Shown here: positions 19,535-28,166 of the stretch, piece after piece | Layout: the number at the start of each line of letters is the position of its first letter | How positions within the stretch are numbered: the first letter of the stretch is position 1 | Program-made: the position numbers and the translations under genes | The notes under the pieces: generated by a model | Databases searched by the model: none | What the model was told of the DNA's origin: nothing | Seen by the model: the letters and a program-made list of their open reading frames with translations, nothing else | DNA from: Pseudomonas fluorescens | GTDB taxonomy: Bacteria; Pseudomonadota; Gammaproteobacteria; Pseudomonadales; Pseudomonadaceae | Direction of reading: 5' to 3' | Assembly: GCF_001623525.1 (NCBI RefSeq) | Contig: NZ_CP015225.1 | Location: 1,488,001-1,552,000 of the forward strand | Length of the DNA: 64,000 nucleotides

Positions 19535-20032
19535 TCAGCGCAACCGTGCCATGGCCAGGGTGTCCACCCAGCGTCCGTCACGCACGGCGTAGTCGCGCAT
19601 CAGGCCTTCGGTTTCGAAGCCAAACTTGCGGTACAGCCCGATGGCCGCTTCGTTGTCGGCGTACACCGTCAACTCGACCCGCCGCAGGTTCATCCAGTTG
19701 TCCGCGACATCCAACGCGGCGGCCAGCAACATCGAGCCCACACCCTTGCCCTGCCAGGCGACCGCCACGCCCATGCCGAGGCTGCCGCAATGGGCACGAC
19801 GCACGCGGGAAAACTGCTCCAGCCCCAGGTTGCCGATGACTTCACCCTCGTGCAGGGCCACCAGTTTCAATAAACGCTCGTCGTCCATTGCCAGGCGCTT
19901 GCGCCAGACTTCGGTGGACTGGAAAGGCATCTGCAGCACCTGGCGAGTCACCGCCGGATCGTTGTAGAGCGCGGTGACACCGGCGATGTGGGTTTCAGTG
20001 AAGCGTACGAGGGTGATCGATGATTCGGACAT
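19535..20032 (-). CDS. GNAT N-acetyltransferase, YhhY/AaaT-like
   Basis: From ATG 20032 (GGGAGGAG box upstream) the product is 165 residues. The acetyl-CoA site is in GMGVAVAWQGKGVGSML, and the C-terminal signature RRVELTVYADNEAAIGLYRK plus FGFETEG closely follows E. coli YhhY, an amino-acid N-acetyltransferase. The early segment VTRQVLQMPFQSTEVW also matches that family. Acetylation of Phe/Met or related amino acids is plausible but inferred. Confidence 0.85.
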   Translation of the reverse strand: MSESSITLVRFTETHIAGVTALYNDPAVTRQVLQMPFQSTEVWRKRLAMDDERLLKLVALHEGEVIGNLGLEQFSRVRRAHCGSLGMGVAVAWQGKGVGSMLLAAALDVADNWMNLRRVELTVYADNEAAIGLYRKFGFETEGLMRDYAVRDGRWVDTLAMARLR

Positions 20033-20100
20033 GCGGCTCCTCCCTGGAGACGGTACAAGGCCGATCACTATAAGCCGCACCAGGCACTACGGGGAACCTG

Positions 20101-20155
20101 TGGGAGCGGTGGTTCAGTTGGACGCCGCTATCGCGAGCAAGCTCGCGCCCACAAG
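20101..20155. repeat. Degenerate REP pair, family B
   Basis: TGTGGGAGCG and CGCGAGCAAGCTCGCGCCCACA ends, here with a shortened middle. Family B cores are TGTGGGAGCGAGCTTGCTCG and its inverse, distinct from family A. Confidence 0.7.
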
Positions 20156-20175
20156 GGCGAGACACCTTTTTTCGA

Positions 20176-21156
20176 TTATGCCTGGAACCAATCCCGGCGC
20201 TCATCCAGCGTGTGATGGATCAGCTCACGAAGCATCTGCACCTCTGGCGAGCCTTCGGCCTGGACACTGACGGCCATCCACAAGTGCCGCTGCATCGACA
20301 AGCCGAACACTTGCGGCAACGCCACCAGGCCTCGGTCGAAACGGCTCATGTACTGCGGCAACAGGCCGATGCAGGCGCTGCAGCGAATCATTTCCAGCAT
20401 CAGTTCGTAGGATTGCACCTGCACCACACCGGCCCGGCGTTGTTCTATCAGGGCGTTCCACGGGGCGAAGCCGTCCACGTGTCGGTCCGCCTGCCATTGC
20501 ACCAGCATGTAATCGTTCAGGTCGTCCAGGCAGTCCGGGCGCGTGGCCGAGCGGGAGTAACGCTTGGCAATGTGCGGCACATAGTCCAGCCGCGCCAGGC
20601 GATCCGCAGGCAACGTGGCGAAACTCGGCCCCGGCCCCAACGTGTGGGCATCGCTCAACCACAGCACCAGGTCGGCGCTGACGGCTTGCAGCGCCAGGTC
20701 ACTGTCCAGGGTAATGATCTGCAGTCGCACGCGGGCATTGCGCCGTAGCAACGAGATCAAGTCGCGTCCCAGGATGTCATGCAGAATCGACTCGGCCACG
20801 GCGAGGCGAATCATGGGTTGTTCGTTCAACGGCGGCGCGCTTTCGTGGGCCAGAGTAATCAATCGCGCCTGCAACTGCCGGCCTTCGCGAGTGAGGGTCA
20901 AGGCGCTGCCCTGGAAGCTGAACAACGAGCGTTGCAGCCGCGTCTCCAACTGCGCCAACTGCTTGCGCAGAAAGGTTGCCTTGACGTTGAGGCTACGGGC
21001 CGCTTGCATGAAGCAGCCGCAACGGGCACTGACCAGGAAACACTGCGCCACCTGCGGTTCAATACCGCCGGCCAATGTCAGCCAGGGATCGGGGACACGC
21101 AACGGCGTGCGGTATGCGGTGACAGCCTGGCGTCCTGCGGGCTCGGTGAAGGTCAT
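20176..21156 (-). CDS. LysR-type transcriptional regulator
   Basis: From ATG 21156 (GGGAG box 7 bases upstream) the product is 326 residues. The N-terminal winged helix is recognisable (FLVSARCGCFMQAARSLNV, then LRKQLAQLETRLQRSLF), though divergent and preceded by about 35 extra residues. The C-terminal half is a periplasmic-binding-protein-like effector domain. It is separated from the ppiC-type gene by a REPIN but runs in the same direction. The P. aeruginosa pdt locus, as I recall it, also ends with a LysR gene, so it may regulate the envelope cluster. Confidence 0.82.
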   Translation of the reverse strand: MTFTEPAGRQAVTAYRTPLRVPDPWLTLAGGIEPQVAQCFLVSARCGCFMQAARSLNVKATFLRKQLAQLETRLQRSLFSFQGSALTLTREGRQLQARLITLAHESAPPLNEQPMIRLAVAESILHDILGRDLISLLRRNARVRLQIITLDSDLALQAVSADLVLWLSDAHTLGPGPSFATLPADRLARLDYVPHIAKRYSRSATRPDCLDDLNDYMLVQWQADRHVDGFAPWNALIEQRRAGVVQVQSYELMLEMIRCSACIGLLPQYMSRFDRGLVALPQVFGLSMQRHLWMAVSVQAEGSPEVQMLRELIHHTLDERRDWFQA

Positions 21157-21219
21157 GGGTGACTCCCTGTCGGTTGTACGAATACGTGGTGCTGCGCGAG
21201 TCTTCAGCACAAACACCCT

Positions 21220-21351
21220 GTGGCGAGGGAGCTTGCTCCCGCTGGGTTGCGCAGCAACCCCAAAAAGCTCTGCCGGGCTCTCACTGAAGGACTGCGGTCA
21301 GTTCGTGAGGGGGCTGCTGCGCAACCCAGCGGGAGCAAGCTCCCTCGCCAC
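21220..21351. repeat. REPIN, family A (copy 3)
   Basis: It lies between the LysR gene and the PpiC-type gene and separates the regulator from the envelope cluster. Confidence 0.92.
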
Positions 21352-21369
21352 AGGTCTGGTGTGAACGGT

Positions 21370-22314
21370 CTAAAGCCCCTCCTCCAGCACCTTGCTCAAC
21401 TGCGCGCCATCGATGCTCAATGTGGCCGTGTCGAGCATGCCGTCCAGGTAGGCCTTGGCGATCTGTTCCTGGCGCTGGGCGCGCAGGGCCTGGGTCAGGC
21501 GTTCGCGGACTTCGTCCAGGGTCGCTTCCCGGGCCGGCTGTTGATCGGTGAGCTTGATGACATGGAACCCTGCCGGGCTCTGCACCGGGTCCGATACCGC
21601 GCCGACCTTCAAGCGTGCCACCGCCTCACGCACCGGCGGGACCAGTTGCTGCAACGGCTGGTAACCGCTGTCACCGCCGCGTTCGGCACTGGTGCGGTCC
21701 TGGGAGAAACGGCTGGCCAGGGCGGCAAACTCGACAGGTGACGCCTGGGCCTTTTTACTCAGTTCCGACGCTTGCCGGCGCACCGCCTCTACGGTTTGCG
21801 GCTCGGTGGCTGCCAGGAAAATCTGGCTGACGCGGTACAACGCCGGTGCGGTCCAGTTGGCTTTCCCGGCGTCGTAAGCCTGCTTCAGTTCTTCGTCACT
21901 GGGATACCCGGCCGGCACCTGACTGACCGACTGCATGTAGTCGCGAAACACAATCTGCTCAGCCGCCGCTCGCGTCTGCCGCTGCACCTCGGGCCGCTCG
22001 CGCCAACCCTGGGCGTCGGCTTGCTCCAACACGGCCTTTTCCGCCAGGCGCGCACGGATCCAGCCTTCCAGTGCAGCGCGATTGCCACGCATTTGCTGGC
22101 GAACCTCCGGGGCCAGTGCGGCCAGCAAGGTCTTGAGCTCTTCGGGGCTGACCTGCTGGTTGCCCAGTCGGGCCAAACTCGGCGTGTCGGCCGAAACAAC
22201 GCTGGCGGTCTGTACCGCGGCGACCGGATCGCTGCCCGGCCGCAGGCCCAGCACCAGCGCCACGGCAATCAGCCCCAGTGCGGCGGCGCTGATGACGAAG
22301 GTCGGCTTTTTCAC
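21370..22314 (-). CDS. PpiC/parvulin-type peptidyl-prolyl isomerase, membrane-anchored
   Basis: A 314-residue protein with an N-terminal hydrophobic anchor (FVISAAALGLIAVALVLGL), a SurA_N-like helical segment (LARLGNQQVSPEELKTLLAA) and a parvulin domain at about 145-250 (YRVSQIFLAA; FAALASRFSQDRTSAERGGD; GAVSDPVQSPAGFHVIKL). It probably acts in the periplasm as a foldase for outer-membrane or secreted client proteins. Its ATG overlaps the YbjN-like stop by four bases, tying it to the tonB/tpsB cluster. Confidence 0.88.
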   Translation of the reverse strand: MKKPTFVISAAALGLIAVALVLGLRPGSDPVAAVQTASVVSADTPSLARLGNQQVSPEELKTLLAALAPEVRQQMRGNRAALEGWIRARLAEKAVLEQADAQGWRERPEVQRQTRAAAEQIVFRDYMQSVSQVPAGYPSDEELKQAYDAGKANWTAPALYRVSQIFLAATEPQTVEAVRRQASELSKKAQASPVEFAALASRFSQDRTSAERGGDSGYQPLQQLVPPVREAVARLKVGAVSDPVQSPAGFHVIKLTDQQPAREATLDEVRERLTQALRAQRQEQIAKAYLDGMLDTATLSIDGAQLSKVLEEGL

Positions 22315-22790
22315 GATGCGACGGCCTCCTCCGATGGCGCTTCGACGGGCTCGGCCGGGGTTTGCAGGTGCGCCGCGTTCTGGCTGTACTCACGCAGGTA
22401 GACAATGAACTCCTGCAACAGGCGGTCCCACAGCTCCAGGTGGCTGCGCAGATGATCGGCACTCACGCCCGCCGCAACCACGACGTCCATTTCCATCACC
22501 AGGAATTCGCCTTGCAGCGACAACCGGGCAAAGCGGCGCGAGGCGTTCCACAACGCTACCAACCCCACTGGCAACTCGCCCTGTACCCGCAAGGCACAAC
22601 TGAACGTGAAGTCCAGGTACTGGCCCGCTGTTGGCGCAGGATTACCCAAACGCACCGCGAAGCCGATGCCCTGGCTGGCACTGAGCAGCTGCACGATACC
22701 GTTCTGCTCGGTTTCATTGACCCGATAGCCCGCGGCCTGCAACCACTCGGTCAGGGATTTTGCACCAACGTATTCAATCATTGAGGTCAT
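22311..22790 (-). CDS. YbjN-like / type III secretion chaperone-fold protein
   Basis: From ATG 22790, preceded by AAGGAAG, the product is 159 residues. The fold resembles YbjN/Tir-chaperone proteins: LTEWLQAAGYRVNETEQNG, then LDFTFSCALRVQG, and a helical tail. Such proteins are small cytoplasmic chaperone-like or regulatory factors. The C-terminus is acidic and disordered (PAEPVEAPSEEAVAS). Its position between a periplasmic coiled-coil protein and a foldase suggests a role in the same assembly path; the client is unknown. Confidence 0.65.
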   Translation of the reverse strand: MTSMIEYVGAKSLTEWLQAAGYRVNETEQNGIVQLLSASQGIGFAVRLGNPAPTAGQYLDFTFSCALRVQGELPVGLVALWNASRRFARLSLQGEFLVMEMDVVVAAGVSADHLRSHLELWDRLLQEFIVYLREYSQNAAHLQTPAEPVEAPSEEAVAS

Positions 22791-22812
22791 GTTCGCTTCT
22801 TCCTTGTTCTGT

Positions 22813-23460
22813 TCAGTGAGTGATCGAGGCCTGGGGGGCATCGAAACGGTTCTTGTAGAGATCATCGCCGAACCCCTGGGCCAGCTCTTCGAAACGTACC
22901 CGGGCCTTGGCCGCGAACGGCTGGCGGATCTTCACGATGTCGGTCACATCAATGGTTTCGTAGGCATGCAGCAGCGCCTTGGCGACTTCGTACATTTGCT
23001 GATTCTTGACCGAACATTGCTGCACTTGTGTGTCACGCTCGGTCAATTGCGCCTCCAGGCGAGCGCGCTCGGTCTCTTTGCCGCGAGCCAGGACCAGCAG
23101 CTCGTCGTAGGCTTTCTTGAACTTGCCCATTTGCTCGTTGCTGGCCGCCACCTGGGCCTGGGCCTGGCTTTGCAGGTTTTGCTGATGCCCAGCCAGTTGC
23201 TCATTCAGGCCCTGGGCCTTGGTCAGTTGTGCGGTCAATTGCTTGATCTGCGCCTGGGCTTCTCTGGCCTGGCTCTCGGCAGCCTGGCGAGCGGCGCTGG
23301 CCTGGGCCTGCTCGCTTTGCAGGGCCTGCAACTGGGCGGTGGTGCTGCGCAGTTGTGCCCGCAGCCGCTCTTCCAGGCCTTCGCCATGAGCCACGCCACT
23401 GAGCAGCAGGCCCAGCACCAATAACGCGGCCGGGCATGGGTATTTGGCTCGCCTTTTCAT
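22813..23460 (-). CDS. Periplasmic coiled-coil protein of the tonB/tpsB cluster
   Basis: A 215-residue protein with a signal peptide (PAALLVLGLLLSGVAHG) and a long heptad region, about residues 30-140, very rich in Gln, Ala and Glu (LRAQLRSTTAQLQALQSEQA). It ends in a short globular tail containing KIRQPFAAKARVRFEELAQG. I know no function. Coiled coils of this type often span the periplasm or scaffold envelope complexes. It lies 15 bp downstream of the porin-like gene and 22 bp upstream of the YbjN-like gene, clearly in the same operon. Confidence 0.72.
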   Translation of the reverse strand: MKRRAKYPCPAALLVLGLLLSGVAHGEGLEERLRAQLRSTTAQLQALQSEQAQASAARQAAESQAREAQAQIKQLTAQLTKAQGLNEQLAGHQQNLQSQAQAQVAASNEQMGKFKKAYDELLVLARGKETERARLEAQLTERDTQVQQCSVKNQQMYEVAKALLHAYETIDVTDIVKIRQPFAAKARVRFEELAQGFGDDLYKNRFDAPQASITH

Positions 23461-23475
23461 GAGGCCTCCCTGCGC

Positions 23476-25173
23476 TTAGAAGCGCGTGTTGATTTCAAGC
23501 TGCAAGACATCGATGTCGTACGGCGCGCCGTACACCGCTTCGGAACTCAACCAGCGACCGGTGGCGAAGACGTTGCTCGCCAGGCCATAGTTGCCACCCA
23601 GGAAATAACCCTTGGCGTTGGTGCCCCCCAGATGGAATGACGAATCGTTGAAGCCGTCCGGCAAGGCATCGGGCTGGATGTACTTGTAGCCGGCGAACAG
23701 GTTCCAGTCGCCCTCGCGCTTGAGCTCCAGCGAGTTGCCAAGGGTGAACTGGAGCATCCAGGCGTTGGCGCCGCTTTCCACCTCGCCATTGCTGTCCAGG
23801 TTGTTGGCGAACTGCCCCGCGGAGCGCTTGCGCATCTCGCCTTCGTCGTAGCCCAAGTTGTGGACGTAGTGGGCCTGGCTGCGCAGTTTCAGGTCTTCGG
23901 GAAGATCGGTGTCCAAGGCCAGATTCAGGTCCAGCAGGTTGAATTCCGAGGCCAGGCCGACGTATTGCGGCTGTGGCGTGGTGGACGGGTTGAGGGGATT
24001 GGGCGTGATGTCGCGCAACAGGAACACGGTGTTGCCCTTTTGCATGAACGCAACGCGTGAACCGTCGCTGTCGCAGCCTGGATCACCGACCCAAGGCTGG
24101 CACGGCGAAGAGCGCTGGCCTTCGATGTCGTCGAAGCGGTAATAGGCCATGGCCCCCTTGATCCGGTTACTGTCGTTGATGGCCCAGTTGGCCCCCAGTT
24201 GCGCGCCGTACAGCCACTTGTTGTCGCTCTCTTCCTTGTCGCTGCCATTGCTGGTGCTGGTGTCGTTGGTGTACTCCACCGGGAACGCGCCAACAGTACC
24301 GAACACGCCCCAATCCTGATTGAGCTTGTGGTTGAAGTTCGCCGCCACACCGTCGAAGTTCAGGTCACCGGAATACAACAGGTCGGTGGAGAAGAACGGG
24401 TTGGCGAAACGCCCGCCGGTGAGGGTCAATTCGTCCGAAGGCTTCCAGGTCAGGTAGCCCTGGTCGAGCCAGATGTCTTTCTTGCCAAAGCCACCACCGA
24501 GGGTCTGAGTGGTGGACACCGGGTTGTTGTCCGAGCCGGTGCCGATGCGGATACCCGCCGTCCATTGCGGGGCAATCACGGCCTTCATGCCCAGGCGTGC
24601 GCGCAGGCGGAACAGGTTCTCGCGGTCTTCACGGGTATTGAGCAACGGCGGCAGGCTGGAGCTGCTGTTGGGGTTGACGTCGTAGGGCCCCTTGTCATTG
24701 AGCCGGGCGAAGTCGACGATTTCGTTGCTGTTGGTGCCCGAGTAATAGCGCGACTCATCCCGCAGGCGAATGTCGCCGTCAAAACTGATGCGCGAAACCC
24801 AGTCCGGGAAAGTATTGGGTTGGGCCCAGTTTTCCTGCTTGGCGGTGGCCATGACTTCAGCCTTGACCTGGTCGCGGATCTGCTCACGCACGATGTTCGG
24901 CACGTATTGCACCCGCACGTCCCCCGGCGCACCGGCCGGCGCTGCGGCAACCGCCGTGGCCGCCTGGCGGGCCTGCACGGCTTCCCGTTCGGCCTGGGCA
25001 ATCAGGCCGTCGGCCTGCTCCTGCTTCAATACGCCCTGCTGCACCAGCAGGCGGATCAGATTGATCGTGGCGTTTTCCGAAGGCGCCGGGGCGGCCAACG
25101 AGTGCCCGGACAGGCCCAGAACGATCAGGCCGACTGCCCACGACAATCGATTCACATTGGAAATCATCTGCAC
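23476..25173 (-). CDS. Putative outer-membrane porin
   Basis: A 565-residue protein with a signal peptide (LIVLGLSGHSLAAPAPSE), a short helical segment (LLVQQGVLKQEQADGLIAQA) and then a beta-rich barrel with alternating aromatic strands, ending NTRF with the C-terminal Phe typical of outer-membrane proteins. Annotated relatives are called putative porins. Cargo is unknown. It follows tonB by 33 bp. It lacks TonB-dependent-receptor plug features, so it is unlikely to be gated by TonB in the usual way. Confidence 0.8.
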   Translation of the reverse strand: MQMISNVNRLSWAVGLIVLGLSGHSLAAPAPSENATINLIRLLVQQGVLKQEQADGLIAQAEREAVQARQAATAVAAAPAGAPGDVRVQYVPNIVREQIRDQVKAEVMATAKQENWAQPNTFPDWVSRISFDGDIRLRDESRYYSGTNSNEIVDFARLNDKGPYDVNPNSSSSLPPLLNTREDRENLFRLRARLGMKAVIAPQWTAGIRIGTGSDNNPVSTTQTLGGGFGKKDIWLDQGYLTWKPSDELTLTGGRFANPFFSTDLLYSGDLNFDGVAANFNHKLNQDWGVFGTVGAFPVEYTNDTSTSNGSDKEESDNKWLYGAQLGANWAINDSNRIKGAMAYYRFDDIEGQRSSPCQPWVGDPGCDSDGSRVAFMQKGNTVFLLRDITPNPLNPSTTPQPQYVGLASEFNLLDLNLALDTDLPEDLKLRSQAHYVHNLGYDEGEMRKRSAGQFANNLDSNGEVESGANAWMLQFTLGNSLELKREGDWNLFAGYKYIQPDALPDGFNDSSFHLGGTNAKGYFLGGNYGLASNVFATGRWLSSEAVYGAPYDIDVLQLEINTRF

Positions 25174-25206
25174 ACAACTCCTGTTGGCAAACTTTCAAAT
25201 AGTCGG

Positions 25207-25911
25207 TTAACCCGGCCGCCGTCCCTGCAAGGACAGGCGCACGGGTAAAGTCAGGGAGGCCGGTGGCCGTTCACTCAAATGGGGTGCGGCACGCAGGGCG
25301 GAAATCACTTGTTCGTCCACCTGCGGGTTGCCGCTGGACTTGACCAGCTCGACCCGGGTGATTTCGCCCACGGCACTGAGCCAGACATCGGCCTGCAGCG
25401 AGAACGCCAGGCTGCGCAGGTCAGGGTTTTCCCGCAGCAAGCGCTGGAAGGTGAACGCCAGGAACTGGCTGTAAGTGCCATTGCCGAGGCGTCCGCCCCC
25501 TGCCCCGGCCATGCCACCGCCCTTGCCGGCACCGATGTTGAAGGCGTCATTGCCGGACTGGGCATCGCCGTCCATCTGCATCGGATTCGCCAGGTCATCG
25601 ACTGGCGACGGCGGTGCCTCTTCCTCGGGCTTGACCTCTTCGGGCTCCGGGGTCGGTTCTGGCTCGACCACCTTCTCCTCGACCTGAGGCTCCGGCTCCT
25701 TGGGTTTCTCCGGCGGTGGTGGGGGCGGAGGCGGCAACGGGATGATGGTCGGCACCTTCGGTGCTTCACGGCGCACGCCACTCATGTCGTTGGCCCACTG
25801 CCACAGCAGCCAGGCCGCGACGGCGCCCAGCAGCAGGCCGGCGGCCCACTTGAGCAGGCGCAGCGGCGAAGTCTTCACCGGGGGCGGATCGATGGGAAGT
25901 CTGGCGGTCAT
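25207..25911 (-). CDS. tonB: Energy transducer TonB
   Basis: A 234-residue protein with an N-terminal membrane anchor (LLKWAAGLLLGAVAAWLLW), a Pro/Glu-rich spacer (PLPPPPPPPPEKPKEPEPQ, then EEKVVEPEPTPEPE) and a C-terminal TonB domain (AVGEITRVELVKSSGNPQVD, then VISALRAAP). It carries proton-motive energy from ExbBD to the outer membrane. Its ATG lies two bases after the exbD stop. As a dedicated TonB next to a TpsB transporter, it may serve this cluster instead of iron uptake. Confidence 0.93.
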   Translation of the reverse strand: MTARLPIDPPPVKTSPLRLLKWAAGLLLGAVAAWLLWQWANDMSGVRREAPKVPTIIPLPPPPPPPPEKPKEPEPQVEEKVVEPEPTPEPEEVKPEEEAPPSPVDDLANPMQMDGDAQSGNDAFNIGAGKGGGMAGAGGGRLGNGTYSQFLAFTFQRLLRENPDLRSLAFSLQADVWLSAVGEITRVELVKSSGNPQVDEQVISALRAAPHLSERPPASLTLPVRLSLQGRRPG

Positions 25912-25913
25912 GA

Positions 25914-26339
25914 TCAGCCCCGGCTCGGTTTGCCGGTCACCAGACCGACCTGGGACAGTTCCAGGCGCCGCAAGAGGTCTAGCACTTCAATGACTTTCTG
26001 GTACTGCACCGTCGCGTCGCCGCGCACGATCACCGGGAAGTCCGGGCTCTGGGCCTTTTCGATGCGCAGGCGCTCTTCCAACTCGACCAGGGTCACCGGA
26101 TAGGCATCGAGGAAAACCTGCCCGCCGTCGTTCACCGAAATCGCCTTGGTCTTGGCTTCGGACAACGACACCGAGGCACTGGCCTTGGGCAGGTTGATCT
26201 GGATACCCGACACCTGAGCCGTGGCGGTGAGGATGAACATCACCAGCACCACCATGAGCACATCCACCAGCGGTGTGATGTTGATGCTGTCGACTGCGGC
26301 ATCATCGTCGTCATCATGTGAGGCGTTTACGCTAGCCAT
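25914..26339 (-). CDS. exbD: ExbD-family biopolymer transport protein
   Basis: From ATG 26339 (GAGGAAA box) the product is 141 residues with one N-terminal membrane helix (NITPLVDVLMVVLVMFILTA) bearing the essential Asp in PLVDV. A periplasmic domain follows (GGQVFLDAYPVTLVELEERL; VIVRGDATVQYQKVIEVLD). It forms the proton channel with ExbB. An Asp-rich stretch (SHDDDDDAAVD) precedes the membrane helix. It starts about 10 bp after the ExbB-fusion stop. Confidence 0.93.
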   Translation of the reverse strand: MASVNASHDDDDDAAVDSINITPLVDVLMVVLVMFILTATAQVSGIQINLPKASASVSLSEAKTKAISVNDGGQVFLDAYPVTLVELEERLRIEKAQSPDFPVIVRGDATVQYQKVIEVLDLLRRLELSQVGLVTGKPSRG

Positions 26340-26349
26340 GGCGATTTCC

Positions 26350-28149
26350 TCAGGCCGGAACGGACGATGGGGCGTGATGATTGCGCCGATGCGCCGCTTC
26401 ACCGGACTGGCCTTCGCCGTGCATCTCCGCCAGGCGCGTGATGAACTCGTCGACGAACACGCGCATGTCGGCGCTGACTTCCTTGTTACGGGTGATCAGG
26501 CGGTTGTAGCCAAACAGTGCAGGGATCGCGACGAACAGCCCCATCGCAGTGGCGAGCAATGCCGCGGCCATGCCCGGGGCAATGGCGTTGATGTTCACGT
26601 CACCGGCCATGGCCGTGCCGAGGAACACCACCATAATCCCCAGCACGGTGCCAAGCAGGCCGATGTACGGGCCGCCGGCAATGGCGTTGGACAGGGTCGA
26701 GAGCTTCGAGCTGAGCTGCTGGTTTTCCCGGGTACGCACGCCGTCCATGGAACAGCGGATCGCTTCGATGGTGGCCGCCGACACCGACGAAGTGTCGGCG
26801 CCTTGCTCGCGACGGGTGCGGATTTCCTTGACGGCCACCAGGTATAAGCGCCACAGCGATGAATGTTGCAGGCGCTGGGCGAGGTCCTGGTCGTCGGCGA
26901 ACATTTCCAGGCGCGTGCCGATCCTGGCGAATTGTTCACGGAAGGCTTCGTTGGCCGCGCTGAGACGGCTGACCATGCGGTTCTTGCGGATCATGATGAT
27001 CCACGACTGGAACATCATCAGCACCAGCACCCCGATGATCACCCAGGCGTCCATCGGCACGGCGTTGAGCAGGAAACCCAGGCTGCCGAAACCGAAGCCG
27101 GACTGCTCTTCATCGACGCCGTAGGCCACCAGTTTCGATTCGGCGCCCTGGGCATTGGCGTCAGCCAACAACAGTGGCGCCGGGCGGGCGACCTTGGACA
27201 GGCGCGCTTCGTCCATGGCCCCACCAAATGGCGCGAAGGCACCGGCGGACACGTCTGCGCCCAAGGCCATCGGCGAGTTGAACGCGGGCATCGCCACCGC
27301 CAGGCTCGCGGTTTCACGCCCGTTGACGTAGAGCACGACCCGGTCGCCCGAGGCGGTCAACGCCAGGTGCTGCCACTGGCCAGGATTCAGCGGCTGGGTC
27401 GAGACCGCACGCTGGTCATTGATCGCAACGAACGGCACACCCTGGTTCACGCCAATCAACAGGCTGGTGGTGGCTTCGCGACGGGCCAGGATGATCTGTT
27501 CGCCACTGGCCTGGTCCTGACGCAGCCAGGTACTGAAGGTGAACGCCGCACCGGCACTGTGTTGCAACGAAGGGCTGGCGGGCAACAGTAGCGGCTGGCC
27601 GTTGAACTGCAAGGCACGCCCGATCACGCCGTCGATGCTGACACCGGCTGCGCCCTGGGCATTGTTGCCGTAGGCCGTGGTATCCCGGGGCGGTACACCG
27701 GTGGCGCCTTCAAAGTGATACAACGCGGTGTAGTCCGGGTCGAAGGTCAACTGGCCGCTGCCTGTGGCCGGCGCCTTCTGGTTGCCGTAATACATCCACA
27801 TGTCCTGACGCTGACCGCCCTCCACATTGGGCACATCGACCCAGATCAGCGCCATGCCCATCAGCGGGTCGAAGCTTTCGATCTGGTGATTGAGCACGGT
27901 CTTGTCGTCGGCACTGACGAAGCGCAGGTCCGAGCCGTCTTCCTTGACCCCGTCGAAGGTGAAGTTGCCGGTGTGCAGGCGCACCAGCAACGCCGTGCGT
28001 CCCAAAGCCTGGGCGATGGCGGCGCCCTGGGGGGTGGTGTCCACCGAAATCTGTTTGCGATAGTGCCAATCGTCCTGCCACCAGGCATTGGCGGTCGCCG
28101 GAAGCACCAGCCCCAGGCAGATAAACAGGGATAACAGTAAGCGTTGCAT
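26350..28149 (-). CDS. exbB: DUF2341-LamG-ExbB/TolQ fusion protein
   Basis: From ATG 28149 (AGGAG 8 bases upstream; a second ATG lies two codons earlier) the product is 599 residues. It has a signal peptide (LLLSLFICLGLVLPATANA), a DUF2341 domain (WWQDDWHYRKQISVDTTPQG; MWMYYGNQKA), a LamG/concanavalin-like domain at about 180-340 (TFSTWLRQDQASGEQII; VVLYVNGRETASLAV), a membrane helix near 370, and a MotA/TolQ/ExbB core at about 430-580 (YIGLLGTVLGIMVVFLGTA). The result is an ExbB with a large periplasmic, possibly glycan-binding, front end. Ordinary ExbB is about 240 residues. Confidence 0.88.
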   Translation of the reverse strand: MQRLLLSLFICLGLVLPATANAWWQDDWHYRKQISVDTTPQGAAIAQALGRTALLVRLHTGNFTFDGVKEDGSDLRFVSADDKTVLNHQIESFDPLMGMALIWVDVPNVEGGQRQDMWMYYGNQKAPATGSGQLTFDPDYTALYHFEGATGVPPRDTTAYGNNAQGAAGVSIDGVIGRALQFNGQPLLLPASPSLQHSAGAAFTFSTWLRQDQASGEQIILARREATTSLLIGVNQGVPFVAINDQRAVSTQPLNPGQWQHLALTASGDRVVLYVNGRETASLAVAMPAFNSPMALGADVSAGAFAPFGGAMDEARLSKVARPAPLLLADANAQGAESKLVAYGVDEEQSGFGFGSLGFLLNAVPMDAWVIIGVLVLMMFQSWIIMIRKNRMVSRLSAANEAFREQFARIGTRLEMFADDQDLAQRLQHSSLWRLYLVAVKEIRTRREQGADTSSVSAATIEAIRCSMDGVRTRENQQLSSKLSTLSNAIAGGPYIGLLGTVLGIMVVFLGTAMAGDVNINAIAPGMAAALLATAMGLFVAIPALFGYNRLITRNKEVSADMRVFVDEFITRLAEMHGEGQSGEAAHRRNHHAPSSVPA

Positions 28150-28166
28150 GGACATGACTCCTGGGT

